A stretch of 64,000 nucleotides of DNA from CAJFUR01 sp904420575 (GCA_965119745.1 OZ221973.1:1364001-1428000); one strand, 5' to 3'. Shown: positions 34,230 through 42,431, counted from the stretch's first letter. Program-made: numbers and translations. The notes: generated from the letters alone by a model not told the origin.

Positions 34230-34421
34230 GCACGCGGCACGAAAGCTGCGTCCGCCTGCGCACCGTCGTGCCTGCATGCGCCAGCGTGCCTGCGTGCCCA
34301 GCGTGTTGCGTGCCCCGCGCGCCTGCCCCGCATGCTTGCGCGTCCCGAGCGCCTGCGTTCGCCAGACCGCCCGACCGCGCCTCCCGCCCGCTTGCGTGCA
34401 GGCGGGGGGCGCAAACCTTGG
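34230..34421. other. GC-rich spacer between the transglycosylase and MFS genes
   Basis: No gene seen. The stretch has repeated TGCGTGCC/GCGCCTGC motifs. Read on the minus strand just after the transglycosylase stop, GCCCCCCGCCTGC and GCGGGCGGGAGGC can form a hairpin that may end that transcript. Confidence 0.35.
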
Positions 34422-35165
34422 CTAGGCGGCGTACTGGGCGCCGATGCGCTGGGCGTCCGTGAAGGACAGGTAGTCGTAGGCGACCAGCTTTTCGAGCACT
34501 TGGCACTGCCGCTGGTGCGCCAGATCGGGATTCTGCGTGGGGGCGTAGACCGAGGGCGCGTTCGGGACGCCCGCCAACAGCGTGGCTTCGTAGTCGGTCA
34601 GGCTCGAAGGCGCCTTGCCGAAGTAGCCCTGGCTGGCCTCTCCCACGCCTTCGTAGCCGTCGCCGAAGTAGATGGAGTTCACGTACAGCTCCAGTATCTC
34701 GCTCTTCGAGAAATGCCGCTCGATGTTCAGGGCCATGAACACCTCGGCCACCTTGCGCTCCAACGTCTGCTCCTGCGTGAAGAACTGGTTCTTGGCCAGC
34801 TGCTGCGTGATGGTGCTGCCGCCTTCCACGATGGAGCCGGCCTTGAGGTCGTTCACGAGCGCCCTGCCCGTGGCGATGGCGTCGAAGCCGGGATGGGCGA
34901 AGAAGCGGTGGTCCTCCACGGCCACCACCGACTGCAGATACAGGCTCGGCAGCTGGTCGATGGGCGTGAAGCCCTCGCGCGACTCGATGGACGCGGCCAT
35001 CTCGTCGAGGCTTTTTGCCGCCAGCGCGTCCTGATACAGGCCGAAGCCGCGGGCGACGAAGTACGCTGCCAGCACCAGGAACAGCGCGAACACGACTGCG
35101 AACAGGCGTCCGACGATGCCGCCCAAAGAGACGTGCCTGCTTTTCTGCTGCACGGTGCCTTTCAT
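34422..35165 (-). CDS. Monofunctional peptidoglycan glycosyltransferase (GT51)
   Basis: This 247-residue protein has an N-terminal membrane helix (about residues 12-35) and a GT51 domain with the catalytic Glu in VAVEDHRFFAHPGFD, followed by GGSTITQQLAKN and the RKVAEVFMALNIE segment, all family motifs. There is no transpeptidase domain, so it is a MtgA/Sgt-like enzyme that polymerises lipid II outside the membrane. The start at 35165 has an AGGAAAGG-rich site upstream; longer frames up to 35519 lack protein-like sequence. It is transcribed towards the MFS gene but probably ends before it. Confidence 0.88.
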   Translation of the reverse strand: MKGTVQQKSRHVSLGGIVGRLFAVVFALFLVLAAYFVARGFGLYQDALAAKSLDEMAASIESREGFTPIDQLPSLYLQSVVAVEDHRFFAHPGFDAIATGRALVNDLKAGSIVEGGSTITQQLAKNQFFTQEQTLERKVAEVFMALNIERHFSKSEILELYVNSIYFGDGYEGVGEASQGYFGKAPSSLTDYEATLLAGVPNAPSVYAPTQNPDLAHQRQCQVLEKLVAYDYLSFTDAQRIGAQYAA

Positions 35166-35313
35166 GATGCCCGCCTGCCTTTCCTGTCTTCGACCATGGC
35201 TTTCATCCTGGCTTGCAGTATGGCAGGTCGTCCTTAACGCAACCTTACTGACCGCTTGCCCGCGCCTTACATTCTCGCAAGGAAGAAGAAGGCCCGATCG
35301 GTTGCATGGCGGC

Positions 35314-36009
35314 TCAGAGGTCGCGCCTTGCGTACAGCTTGATGGCGACTGCGGAAGCCGCCAGGTAGAACGCGCAGGCTCCCACCGCCGTGATGCCGGC
35401 TGCCAGGTACGCGTCGGGCATGGTCGAAGCCCCCTTGAGAAGCGCGCTGAAGGTGTTGCCCTGCCCGACGACGGCGTTGAGGATCTGAGGGGACAGCAGG
35501 AGAAGCGCGAGGAACGCACCAGGCAAGAACCGGACGGCCTTCGTGAGCCCGAAATGCGCCGTCAGCATCAGGACGATTCCGGCCATGACCAGCGAGCAGG
35601 CCAGGGCGAATGCGATGCTCAGGGCAAGCTGCGGCAGGTCGGGCGCCCCGGCGCCCGTCAGGGCGGCGAATGCCGGCAGCTGCCGCACGGCGCAGGCGCC
35701 CAGATACACGAGCACGCCGAGCGCCGTGCCAACGAAGGCGCCGATCGCGACGAACGCCGCGCGTCCTGCCACCACCTGGGCGCGCGTGAGCGGCAGCGCT
35801 TGGCGGAAACGCTCCCACCCGTTGCGTTCGTCGGTCATCTGCGCGCCCAGGACGGCTGCGTAGGCGATCAGCACGCCGGCGTACACGGTCATCCAGGGCA
35901 CGTTGAGTATCAGCAGGCTGGGAAGCAAGGCGAACAGCGCGACGAGGGCAAGGTAGCGCCCGAGCGTCTTGTTCGTGGACAGCAGGTCCATCATGATCAT
36001 GGCTTTCAC
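35314..36009 (-). CDS. ABC-2 transporter permease (first of two)
   Basis: This 231-residue protein has six predicted membrane helices and the pattern of small ABC-2 permeases: MKAMIMMDLLSTNKTLGRYLALVALF at the N-terminus and DERNGWERFRQALPLTRAQVVAGR after the second helix, where LPLTR is the conserved coupling-helix motif. It is the last gene of a GntR-ATPase-permease-permease operon. The second permease (36038-36739) is a paralogue with the same layout, so the pair probably form a heterodimeric channel. Confidence 0.86.
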   Translation of the reverse strand: MKAMIMMDLLSTNKTLGRYLALVALFALLPSLLILNVPWMTVYAGVLIAYAAVLGAQMTDERNGWERFRQALPLTRAQVVAGRAAFVAIGAFVGTALGVLVYLGACAVRQLPAFAALTGAGAPDLPQLALSIAFALACSLVMAGIVLMLTAHFGLTKAVRFLPGAFLALLLLSPQILNAVVGQGNTFSALLKGASTMPDAYLAAGITAVGACAFYLAASAVAIKLYARRDL

Positions 36010-36037
36010 GGTGCTCCGCCTTCCTTCGCCGACCTCG

Positions 36038-36739
36038 TCAGAACTCGCGCTTCTCGTACAGCCTGACGGACAGCATGCTCGAAAGCACGAACAGCACGAC
36101 GATGAAGGCCAGGGCGGCTCCGGCAGCGACGAGCGTGCCGGTAGGTGTGGCCACCCAGGCGACGAAGTCCATGACGGACGCGGGCAGCGGGCCTGCCTTC
36201 TGGACCAGCACGGTGGCGATGGGCAGCACGATGACGAACGCGAGCGGGAGGAAGCGCACGGCCTTCGTCATGCCGTAGCGTGCCACCAGCGGCAATGCGA
36301 TTATCCAGAGGACGAGGGCGAACACGACGCCCGACACGACCATGGCCACGGCCATCTGCCAGTCGAGTGCGCCGGCGAACTCCGAGAGCACCGGTGCCGT
36401 CGGCGCCAGCTGGGCAAGGACCCACAAGACGGCCACCAGCACGCCGCCCAGCACGATGCCGGCCATGGTCATGGCCGCGAACGTGGCATAGCGGCCGCGG
36501 ATGATGTCGGCGCGCGACAACGGCAGCGTGAGGCGCAGCTTTTCCCAGTCGTTGCGCTCGTCGTACGCGACGAGCGTGAAGCCCGTCGCGTAGGCGAGCA
36601 TCAGCGCCATGAACGGAATGATGGCAAGCGGCATGTCGGTGGACACGCCGAAGATGACGGCCACGACGACGCTGAGCACGAACTGCGATTTCAGCATCTT
36701 CTTCGCCGTCAGGAGGTCGAACATGAACATGGTCTTCAT
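36038..36739 (-). CDS. ABC-2 transporter permease (second of two)
   Basis: This 233-residue protein has six predicted membrane helices, with MKTMFMFDLLTAKKMLKSQF at the start and DERNDWEKLRLTLPLSRADIIRGRY after the second helix, closely parallel to the neighbouring permease. The ATG ending at 36739 overlaps the ATPase stop by 4 bases. The gap to the next permease is 28 bases. The substrate is unknown; such systems commonly confer resistance to antimicrobial peptides or cell-wall stress. Confidence 0.87.
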   Translation of the reverse strand: MKTMFMFDLLTAKKMLKSQFVLSVVVAVIFGVSTDMPLAIIPFMALMLAYATGFTLVAYDERNDWEKLRLTLPLSRADIIRGRYATFAAMTMAGIVLGGVLVAVLWVLAQLAPTAPVLSEFAGALDWQMAVAMVVSGVVFALVLWIIALPLVARYGMTKAVRFLPLAFVIVLPIATVLVQKAGPLPASVMDFVAWVATPTGTLVAAGAALAFIVVLFVLSSMLSVRLYEKREF

Positions 36740-37623
36740 CGCACGTCTCCTTTCAGCATGAGGGACATGTAGGCGTCGATGTCGGCGCGGTCGAGCACGA
36801 TCTGGGGGAAGCGCGCGGCGAACGCCAGGCGGTCGGGCACGAGCACGGCCGTGCCATAGGCGCTGCGCTCGAAGTGGAGCGTGCCCGGTGCGAAGAAGCC
36901 GCTGTCTACGACGGCGTCGAATTCCGCGGCCCGGCACTGCGCGACGCCGGCGAAGTCGGTGATCGCGTCTTTCTCCACGGCGAACACGATGCGGCCGCCG
37001 TCGATGCACACGATGTAGTCGGCGATCTTCTCCAGGTCGCTGGTGATGTGACTCGACATGAAAATGGCGTGCTTCGGCTCGTTCATGAACAGGCGAAGGG
37101 CGTCGAGCGCCTGCTCGCGCGCCAGCGGGTCGAGCCCGGCGGTGGCTTCGTCGAGGACGAGCAGGTCGGGATTGTGCGAGAGGGCGCAGATGAGCGAGAG
37201 CTTCATGCCCATGCCGCGCGAGAGGTCCTTCACCGTCTTGTCGAGGGGCAGCTCGAACGCCTTGGCGAACGTGTGGAACGCCGCGGAGTTCCAGGACCGG
37301 TAGCACTGGGCCATGAGCTTGCCCACCGTTTCCACCGAAAGCTCGTCAGGAAACGAGCACGTGTCGAACACGACTCCGATGCGTTGCTTGAGCTCGGCGA
37401 GGCGTTTGGATGGCGCACCTGTCACTTCTTCGCCGAAGAGCGCGATGGAGCCGCCATCGGGGCGGACGAGGCCGAGCGTGGCCTTGATGGTGGTGGTCTT
37501 GCCGGCGCCGTTGCTGCCGACGAAGCCCACCACGCTGCCGGCGGGCACGTCGATGTTCACGTTCTGGAGATCGAAGCCCTCGTAGTGCTTTTCGAGGTTC
37601 CGTATGCGGAGTAGATCGCTCAT
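36736..37623 (-). CDS. ABC transporter ATP-binding protein (BcrA/YtrB-like)
   Basis: This 295-residue protein has Walker A GSNGAGKTTT (about residues 36-45), a Q-loop near FDTCSFPDELSVE, a signature motif reading LSRGMGMKLSL instead of LSGGQ, Walker B DLLVLDEATAGLD and a switch His in SSHITSDLEK. Loss of the classical LSGGQ is common in YtrB-type ATPases. It energises the two ABC-2 permeases encoded just downstream. GntR is encoded upstream at a gap of about 100 bases and probably controls the operon. Confidence 0.9.
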   Translation of the reverse strand: MSDLLRIRNLEKHYEGFDLQNVNIDVPAGSVVGFVGSNGAGKTTTIKATLGLVRPDGGSIALFGEEVTGAPSKRLAELKQRIGVVFDTCSFPDELSVETVGKLMAQCYRSWNSAAFHTFAKAFELPLDKTVKDLSRGMGMKLSLICALSHNPDLLVLDEATAGLDPLAREQALDALRLFMNEPKHAIFMSSHITSDLEKIADYIVCIDGGRIVFAVEKDAITDFAGVAQCRAAEFDAVVDSGFFAPGTLHFERSAYGTAVLVPDRLAFAARFPQIVLDRADIDAYMSLMLKGDVR

Positions 37624-37727
37624 CAGTCGTCACTTTCTTCCGTGGTCGTGCGTTTCGTCAGGCCAGGCCTGGAGAGGGGGAGGGGCGACCCCTGCGTTCT
37701 CGTCGTCGTTGCCGCTGGAAAAGCCGG

Positions 37728-38099
37728 TCAGCCTTCCAACAGGAGGTCGAGCATGTCGTGAAGGTCGTCCCGCGAGACGCCGGCGGCCTTCGCCTCGTCG
37801 ACCGCTTGCGCCATCAGGCCCTCGATGCGTCTCAGGCGCTCTTCGCGCAGGAGCTCCATGTTGCCGCCGGCGACGAAGCTGCCCTTGCCGGGCACTGTTT
37901 CGATGAACCCTTGGGCCTCGAGGTCGGCATAGGCGCGCTTCGTGGTGATGACGCTCACCTTCAGGTCGTTCGCGAGCATGCGTATCGAGGGAAGCTGGGT
38001 GCCCTCGGCGAGCGTGCCGTCCAGGACGAGGTTTTTCATCTGCGAGGTGATCTGCTCGTAGATGGGTTTGCCGCTCGCGTTCGAGATGATGATGTCCAC
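37728..38099 (-). CDS. GntR-family regulator (YtrA-type)
   Basis: This 123-residue protein has a winged-helix domain (IYEQITSQMKNLVLDGTLAEGTQLPSIRMLANDLKVS and TKRAYADLEAQGFIETVPGKGSFV) and a short C-terminal helical region of about 40 residues, as in YtrA-type GntR proteins that control nearby ABC exporters. The start is GTG at 38099 (VDIIISNASGKPIYEQ), with AGGAGCAGC immediately upstream; the open frame extends to 38351, but this part is repeat-derived. A dyad at 38331-38351 over its own promoter is a likely binding site. Confidence 0.87.
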   Translation of the reverse strand: MDIIISNASGKPIYEQITSQMKNLVLDGTLAEGTQLPSIRMLANDLKVSVITTKRAYADLEAQGFIETVPGKGSFVAGGNMELLREERLRRIEGLMAQAVDEAKAAGVSRDDLHDMLDLLLEG

Positions 38100-38160
38100 G
38101 CTGCTCCTGCTCCTGCTCCCGCTCCCGCTTCGTTCCGTCGTCTTCCCCGTGGTGCGCGAG

Positions 38161-38281
38161 CGTCGCGGCGTCCCGCGGCGCTCGGGTGGCGCGTCGCGGC
38201 GTCCCGCTTCGCGCCTGGAGTCGGCGGGCACGTTCCCCGCTTCCTCCCTTGGAGTCGGCGGGCACGTTTCCCGCTTCCTCC
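38161..38281. repeat. Short direct repeats in the GntR leader
   Basis: Two 31-base copies starting GGAGTCGGCGGGCACGTT (38217-38247 and 38251-38281) differ at one base and lie 34 bases apart. A 16-base repeat CGTCGCGGCGTCCCGC occurs at 38161-38176 and 38192-38207. They lie between the GntR promoter and its GTG start, inside the transcribed leader, and create a long spurious frame. Confidence 0.75.
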
Positions 38282-38330
38282 GCCGGGCCTTCGCTCCGCT
38301 CGCCGCACCCTCAAAGGCTCGGCGAGCTTT

Positions 38331-38380
38331 GTGTATATACCCGATATGCACACTATAATCAGTTGTGGCGAGGCGGTCAA
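38331..38380 (-). promoter_or_regulatory. Promoter and likely operator of the GntR/ABC-2 operon
   Basis: On the minus strand TTGACC (38380-38375), a 17-base spacer and TATAGT (38357-38352) form a strong promoter. Next to it, overlapping the start point, is the near-dyad GTGTATAT-N5-ATATGCAC (38331-38351), which fits a GntR/YtrA-type operator for autorepression. Confidence 0.68.
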
Positions 38381-38406
38381 GAGGAATTTCTTCACGAACC
38401 GTCGTC

Positions 38407-38435
38407 TTGACTGTAATATCGTATTACATTATAGT
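38407..38435 (+). promoter_or_regulatory. Promoter and operator of the second toxin-antitoxin module
   Basis: TTGACT (38407-38412), 17-base spacer, TATAGT (38430-38435). Within the spacer is a perfect dyad TGTAATA-TCG-TATTACA (38412-38428), the probable antitoxin binding site. It is divergent from the GntR promoter, about 30 bases away. Confidence 0.78.
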
Positions 38436-38458
38436 GGGCGAAAGAAAGGAGGCCGGCT

Positions 38459-38821
38459 ATGGAATCCACGATGGGCAAGCGGCAGGGCCGAAGCGAGCGT
38501 AACGACGCCATCGTCACCGCCCGTGTGCCGGCGGAGATCAAGAAACAGGGAAACGCTGTTTTAAGAGAGATAGGCTCCACGCCGACGGAACTTGTCAATG
38601 CGGCTTACCGGTATGTCCTCAAGGAGAGAGAGCTTCCTAAAGAAGCATCTCCCCTTGCCGGATTGGCGGGGCAGCATCGCATCCTTTCGCCCGAACAAAA
38701 AGAACGGGTCCGAAACCGCGTGCGCCGCACAACGTTGAATGCGCCTGCAGACTGGGGCTCGAAGTCATTCAAGGAACTGCTTGCGGAAGCGAGGGACGAG
38801 CGATATGCGCGCCTTTCTTGA
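38459..38821 (+). CDS. RelB/DinJ-like antitoxin
   Basis: This 120-residue protein has an N-terminal ribbon-helix-helix segment (AIVTARVPAEIKKQGNAVLREIG, then STPTELVNAAYRYVLKEREL), as in RelB/DinJ antitoxins, and a basic C-terminal half that would bind the toxin. ATG 38459 has an AAGGAGG site. The toxin gene overlaps by 17 bases. The perfect dyad in its promoter is typical of autoregulation by the antitoxin. Confidence 0.85.
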   Translation: MESTMGKRQGRSERNDAIVTARVPAEIKKQGNAVLREIGSTPTELVNAAYRYVLKERELPKEASPLAGLAGQHRILSPEQKERVRNRVRRTTLNAPADWGSKSFKELLAEARDERYARLS

Positions 38822-39260
38822 CACGAATGTGCTCATTGATCTGCTGACCGAACGTCCGCCTGAAGGTGCCGAGGCCGTCAAGCTTCTCGCCATGCAGGAA
38901 CTTGGAGATGTCGAGCTCTGGGCTTCTGCAAAATCCTTCACTGACATGTTCTACGTCATGCGGGAAGAGAACCCCAGCGAAGTCGTGCAGCAGGCGTTCA
39001 TTGACAGTTTGGAATACTTGCAGGTATGCGAACTGGGATGCGAGGATATCCGAGCAGCCGCAGAACGCAAGTGGACTGATTTCGAGGATTGCCTCATAGA
39101 CGTCTGTGCTGAAAAGATCAGAGCCGATGTGTTGCTGACGAGAGACAAAGACGGTTTCAAGCAATCACGCTTGAAAACGGCGTCTCCCAAGCAGATGTTC
39201 CTTTGGCTTGAAGAAGAGATGAGGCTGACGTACGAAGTCATAGACTGGCCGGCGTACTGA
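38805..39260 (+). CDS. PIN-domain toxin
   Basis: This 151-residue protein starts FLDTNVLIDLLTERPP, carrying the first PIN acidic residue, with the Glu of a later helix and the pair in DFEDCLIDVCAEKIRADVLLTRDKDGF. It is related in design to the 7.3 kb PIN toxin but differs in sequence. A ribonuclease activity against tRNA or mRNA is expected from the family. ATG 38805 lies within the last codons of the antitoxin. Confidence 0.84.
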   Translation: MRAFLDTNVLIDLLTERPPEGAEAVKLLAMQELGDVELWASAKSFTDMFYVMREENPSEVVQQAFIDSLEYLQVCELGCEDIRAAAERKWTDFEDCLIDVCAEKIRADVLLTRDKDGFKQSRLKTASPKQMFLWLEEEMRLTYEVIDWPAY

Positions 39261-39287
39261 CCGACCCGATTAACGGAGGGGGCTTTC

Positions 39288-39650
39288 ATGGCCGACGTGC
39301 TGTTCGTGGAGTATCCGAAGTGTTCTACCTGCAAGAAGGCGAAGGCATGGCTTGACGCCCATGGCGTGGGCTACGTCGACCGCCACATCGTGGAGGACAA
39401 TCCGACGGCCGAGGAACTGGAGGCATGGCAGGCCAGAAGCGGCTTGCCGCTGCGGCGCTTCTTCAACACGAGCGGCATGCTCTACCGCGAGCGCAACGTG
39501 AAGGCGCTGCTTGACGCGGGCATGGCCGACGAAGAGGCGTTCGCGCTGCTTGCAGAGAACGGCATGCTGGTGAAGCGGCCTATCGTCGTGGGCGAGGACT
39601 TCGTGCTGGTGGGTTTCAAAGAGGCCGAATGGGAACAGGCGCTGGCGTAG
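39288..39650 (+). CDS. ArsC/Spx-like thioredoxin-fold protein
   Basis: This 120-residue protein has YPKCSTCKKAKAWLDAHG at the N-terminus, a CxxC motif (CSTC) as in Spx and Spx-like ArsC-family proteins, and KRPIVVGEDFVLVGF near the C-terminus, where ArsC-family proteins have the conserved RP loop. Arsenate reductases have a single Cys in this loop, so arsenate reduction is not implied. An Spx/YffB-like role is possible. The start has GGAGGGGG upstream. Confidence 0.85.
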   Translation: MADVLFVEYPKCSTCKKAKAWLDAHGVGYVDRHIVEDNPTAEELEAWQARSGLPLRRFFNTSGMLYRERNVKALLDAGMADEEAFALLAENGMLVKRPIVVGEDFVLVGFKEAEWEQALA

Positions 39651-39680
39651 GCGTGTTGGACGTAGGCTGCCCCCGGGTTC

Positions 39681-40127
39681 CTACAGCGATGCGGTGTCGA
39701 GCCAGAGCGTGAAGGGGCCGTCGTTCACGAGGCTCACGTCCATGTACGCCCCGAAGCGGCCGGTTTCCACGCGCGGCACGTCGCGGCGGGCCCGTTCGAC
39801 GAACCATTCGTAGAGGCGGTTCGCTTCGTCGGGTGCGCCGGCGTCGGTGAACGAGGGCCGGTTGCCCTTCTTGCAGCGGGCGTACAGCGTGAACTGCGAG
39901 ACCACGAGCACCTCGCCGTCCACGTCTGCCAGTGCGAGGTTCGTCTTGCCGTCGGCGTCCTCGAAGATGCGCAGGCGCGCTATCTTGGACCAGAGGCGTT
40001 CGGCTTCGGCTTCCGTGTCGTCGTGCCCCACGCCCAAAAGGACGACGAGCCCGCGTCCGATGGCTCCGACCGTCTGGCCGCCGATGTCCACCTGTGCGCG
40101 GCTCACGCGCTGCACGACGGCTCTCAT
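39681..40127 (-). CDS. dtd: D-aminoacyl-tRNA deacylase
   Basis: This 148-residue enzyme removes D-amino acids from tRNA. It starts MRAVVQRVSRAQVDIGG and has the catalytic SQFTLYA with the Thr nucleophile region and the NDGPFT motif (the Gly-Pro loop; NxGPVT in most members). Length fits the family. The start overlaps the upstream tautomerase gene by 4 bases. It is convergent with the Spx-like gene. Confidence 0.94.
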   Translation of the reverse strand: MRAVVQRVSRAQVDIGGQTVGAIGRGLVVLLGVGHDDTEAEAERLWSKIARLRIFEDADGKTNLALADVDGEVLVVSQFTLYARCKKGNRPSFTDAGAPDEANRLYEWFVERARRDVPRVETGRFGAYMDVSLVNDGPFTLWLDTASL

Positions 40128-40348
40128 CGCTGGTCGTCTTTCTCGTGCGCGTGACGATAGGCCGCTTTCACCTCGGCGATGGGCCTGCCGCCGATGCCGA
40201 TGTTCTCGTCGGGCAGCTCGTTGATGGTGACCAGGAAGAATTCGGGCGGCACGTGCATGATGGCAGATGCCGTGGCGGTGAGTTGCTCGATGAGCGCGCG
40301 CTTCTGGCTGGGCTCGAGCGTGTTGCCTTCGACGGTGATGTAGGGCAT
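40124..40348 (-). CDS. 4-oxalocrotonate tautomerase-like protein
   Basis: This 74-residue protein begins MPYITVEG; after Met removal Pro1 would be the catalytic base, as in the tautomerase superfamily. VPPEFFLVTINELP lies where family members have the conserved PEx8F/I-x-E pattern, and GIGGRP matches the substrate-binding turn. The physiological substrate is unknown. It is shorter than the open frame, which extends to 40456 without family-like sequence. It precedes dtd with a 4-base overlap. Confidence 0.85.
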   Translation of the reverse strand: MPYITVEGNTLEPSQKRALIEQLTATASAIMHVPPEFFLVTINELPDENIGIGGRPIAEVKAAYRHAHEKDDQR

Positions 40349-40454
40349 GGGCGTCCTTTCTTGTAGAGTGCCTCCATTATTGCACAGGTGCTCGGCAGGG
40401 TGTATAACGGAGCGAAACGGCAATGGCGTGCCTGTCACGCCTGGAAGGAGTCGC

Positions 40455-40970
40455 ATGACCTACGCCATCGTGTACGACAGCAGGACCGGGAACACGAAAA
40501 GGCTCGCGCAGGCCGTTGCCGAGACGCTGCCCGCGGACGGGCGGCTCGCATTCGGGAACGTGGGCGAGGTGGACGGCGCTACGCTTGCGGCTGTTGACCG
40601 CGTGTACGTGGGCTTCTGGACGAACCGCGGCGACTGCACCGACGAAGCGGCCGAGCTGTTGGCCTCGCTCGGCGGCACAGAGGTGTTCCTGTTCGGCACA
40701 TGCGGCTTCGGCGCGGACGCGACGTACTTCGCCGGCGTGATGGCGCGCGTTCTGACGCATTTGCCCGAATCGGCGCACGTCGTGGGCACGTTCATGTGCC
40801 AGGGCAGCATGCCGCCGAGCGTCCGCGAACGCTACGAGCGCCAGGCCGAGGCCAATCCTGCGCAAGCCGCGCGCATGGCCCAGCTCATCGATAACTTCGA
40901 CGAAGCCGTGAACCATCCGGACGAAAACGACCTTGCGCGCTTGCGCGCAGCGGTTGAAGCCTTGCCATAG
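40455..40970 (+). CDS. Flavodoxin-like protein
   Basis: This 171-residue protein starts MTYAIVYDSRTGNTKRLAQ, the FMN phosphate-binding loop (S-R-T-G-N-T), then VYVGFWTNRG and a TCGFGADATYF segment in the second FMN loop position. A flavodoxin fold for electron transfer or for a two-component reductase is expected. The C-terminal 35 residues are helical and longer than in simple flavodoxins. Some gut-bacterial members take part in tetrapyrrole reduction, but nothing adjacent supports that here. ATG 40455 follows GGAAGGAG. Confidence 0.82.
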   Translation: MTYAIVYDSRTGNTKRLAQAVAETLPADGRLAFGNVGEVDGATLAAVDRVYVGFWTNRGDCTDEAAELLASLGGTEVFLFGTCGFGADATYFAGVMARVLTHLPESAHVVGTFMCQGSMPPSVRERYERQAEANPAQAARMAQLIDNFDEAVNHPDENDLARLRAAVEALP

Positions 40971-40994
40971 CAGCACGAAGAAGCGGAGCGAACC

Positions 40995-41255
40995 ATGGCG
41001 AACCTCACCGAACTTCCCAATATCGGCGCGCATGCCGCCGGCCAACTTGCCGAAGTGGGCATCGAAACGCCCGAAGACCTGGTGGCGCTTGGCGCCGAAC
41101 AGGCGTGGCTGAAGCTGCAGGCCATTGACCCGGGCGTGTGCCTGCACCAGCTCTACGCATTGGAGGGTGCCGTGCAGGGCATCCTCAAAAAGGAACTCGA
41201 CCCGGCCCGCAAGCAGGAACTCAAGGACTTCTTGAACGCACACAAGCCTGCATGA
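40995..41255 (+). CDS. TfoX C-terminal domain protein
   Basis: This 86-residue protein begins MANLTELPNIGAHAAGQLAEVGIETPEDL, a helix-hairpin-helix-like pattern typical of the TfoX C-terminal domain, and continues VALGAEQAWLKLQAIDPGVCLHQLYALEGA, where the WxxL and LYALEGA blocks are characteristic. No N-terminal TfoX domain is attached. Related stand-alone proteins are common, with unclear role. It lies 24 bases after the flavodoxin-like gene and probably shares its transcript. Confidence 0.87.
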   Translation: MANLTELPNIGAHAAGQLAEVGIETPEDLVALGAEQAWLKLQAIDPGVCLHQLYALEGAVQGILKKELDPARKQELKDFLNAHKPA

Positions 41256-41747
41256 GGGGTTTGCTGTCTTGAGTTCTAACAATAGGAAGCTTGTCACTCT
41301 GCCGTAGAGGCCCGAATGACGAACGCGCTGGTTTGGAAGCATTGGACGGGAGGGGAGGAGGCGGCCGGTGCCTGCCCGTACCCTGCGCCTGCGCGGGGAC
41401 TCGCGAGCGCAAGCGCTCTGCTGCCAGAAGCATTCGAATGACAAGATGCTCGTTGGTTTGCCAGAAACATTCGGGCGGCAGGGAGCGTTCCGCTCAACGC
41501 AAGCTTTCGAATGACAGGAAACCTGCCTTCAACGCACGAAAAATGCCGTCGTGAAGCCCGAGGAAAGGGGAGTGGCCTCTTTCGCGGCGATCTTCGACTG
41601 GCTGCAGGTTTTCGTGTTGTCGAGTGTCCGTGTTGAGCAGGTGTTTCTTATCATACGAAGAAAAGAACGTGGCAACGGCAAGCAGGACTCCATTTCATAT
41701 CGGGCAATCGAAGGCGAGTTTCTGCCTTGAAAAGCCACCGTTCTCCC
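41256..41747. other. Intergenic region with degenerate CGAATGAC repeats
   Basis: About 490 bases without a convincing gene. The motif CGAATGAC occurs at 41313-41320, 41434-41441 and 41507-41514, twice with nearby CATTCG/CATTCGGG, suggesting decayed repeats of a 50-70 base unit. No transposase remnant found. Confidence 0.4.
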
Positions 41748-41794
41748 TTGACGCATGGTTCTGCACCCGTTATATTACATATGTAATATAACGG
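41748..41794 (+). promoter_or_regulatory. TetR-gene promoter with 28-base palindromic operator
   Basis: TTGACG (41748-41753), 17-base spacer, TATATT (41771-41776). A perfect palindrome, CCGTTATATTACAT followed by its reverse complement (41767-41794), covers the -10. It lies directly upstream of the TetR gene, and autorepression is likely. Confidence 0.82.
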
Positions 41795-41814
41795 ATGTTA
41801 TATAGGAGGCAGCC

Positions 41815-42372
41815 ATGCCGGAGCAGCGGGTTGACCGGGAGAGGGTGCTCGATGCGGCGCTTGCCATCGTGCGCGAACAAGGGGAAACGGCGCTGAGCGC
41901 GCGAGCGGTGGCGCAGCGGGCGGGGTGTTCGGTGCAGCCCCTTTACAGCCTGTTCGGCGACATGGATGGGCTCGTGCGCGCACTGTACGAACATGCGCGC
42001 GCATGGGTTGCGGCCTACAACCGCGAACACGAGCACGACGGCAAGAACCCCTTCGAGTCGAACGGCCTTTCTCATCTGCGCCTTGCGCGGACGGAGCGCA
42101 ACCTGTTCCACTTCCTGTACCTGTCGCCGCACATGGAGGCCATCGGGTTCGGCGAGGTGTACGCCAGCGTGTCTCTTCCCGAAGTGCAGCGATGCATCGA
42201 AGAGCTGGGACATCTGTCGCCCGAGGACGCCCACGAGCTCTACCTCAACATGATCGTGTACGTGCACGGCATGGCCGCCATGCTGGCAACGGGCGCGAGC
42301 TTCACCGACGACGAGCTGCTCGCGCGCATGGACACGGCATTCCGCGGCTTCGTTGCGCTGGTACGGCCGTGA
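41815..42372 (+). CDS. TetR-family regulator
   Basis: This 185-residue protein has the usual TetR N-terminal helix-turn-helix (RVLDAALAIVREQGETALSARAVAQRAGCSVQPLYSLFGDMDGLVRALYEH) and a ligand-binding C-terminal domain of uncertain specificity. ATG 41815 has AGGAGG upstream. It is followed at a 4-base overlap (GTGA alternative start) or 60 bases by an iron-sulfur membrane protein gene and probably controls that operon through the palindrome at 41767-41794. Confidence 0.9.
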   Translation: MPEQRVDRERVLDAALAIVREQGETALSARAVAQRAGCSVQPLYSLFGDMDGLVRALYEHARAWVAAYNREHEHDGKNPFESNGLSHLRLARTERNLFHFLYLSPHMEAIGFGEVYASVSLPEVQRCIEELGHLSPEDAHELYLNMIVYVHGMAAMLATGASFTDDELLARMDTAFRGFVALVRP

Positions 42373-42431
42373 GCGCGCAAGCGGCGCGCCCTGCGTGCAT
42401 TTGGGAAAACGCCGAGGCAGAGGGGGCGCGC

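Noticed and set aside
34230..34421. Short plus- and minus-strand frames between transglycosylase and MFS genes
   Set aside because: Repeats of TGCGTGCC create them; no start signal or protein pattern.
41925..42431. Frame running through tetR into the Fe-S protein
   Set aside because: Out-of-frame shadow within tetR; the Fe-S protein likely starts at 42432 (or 42369).
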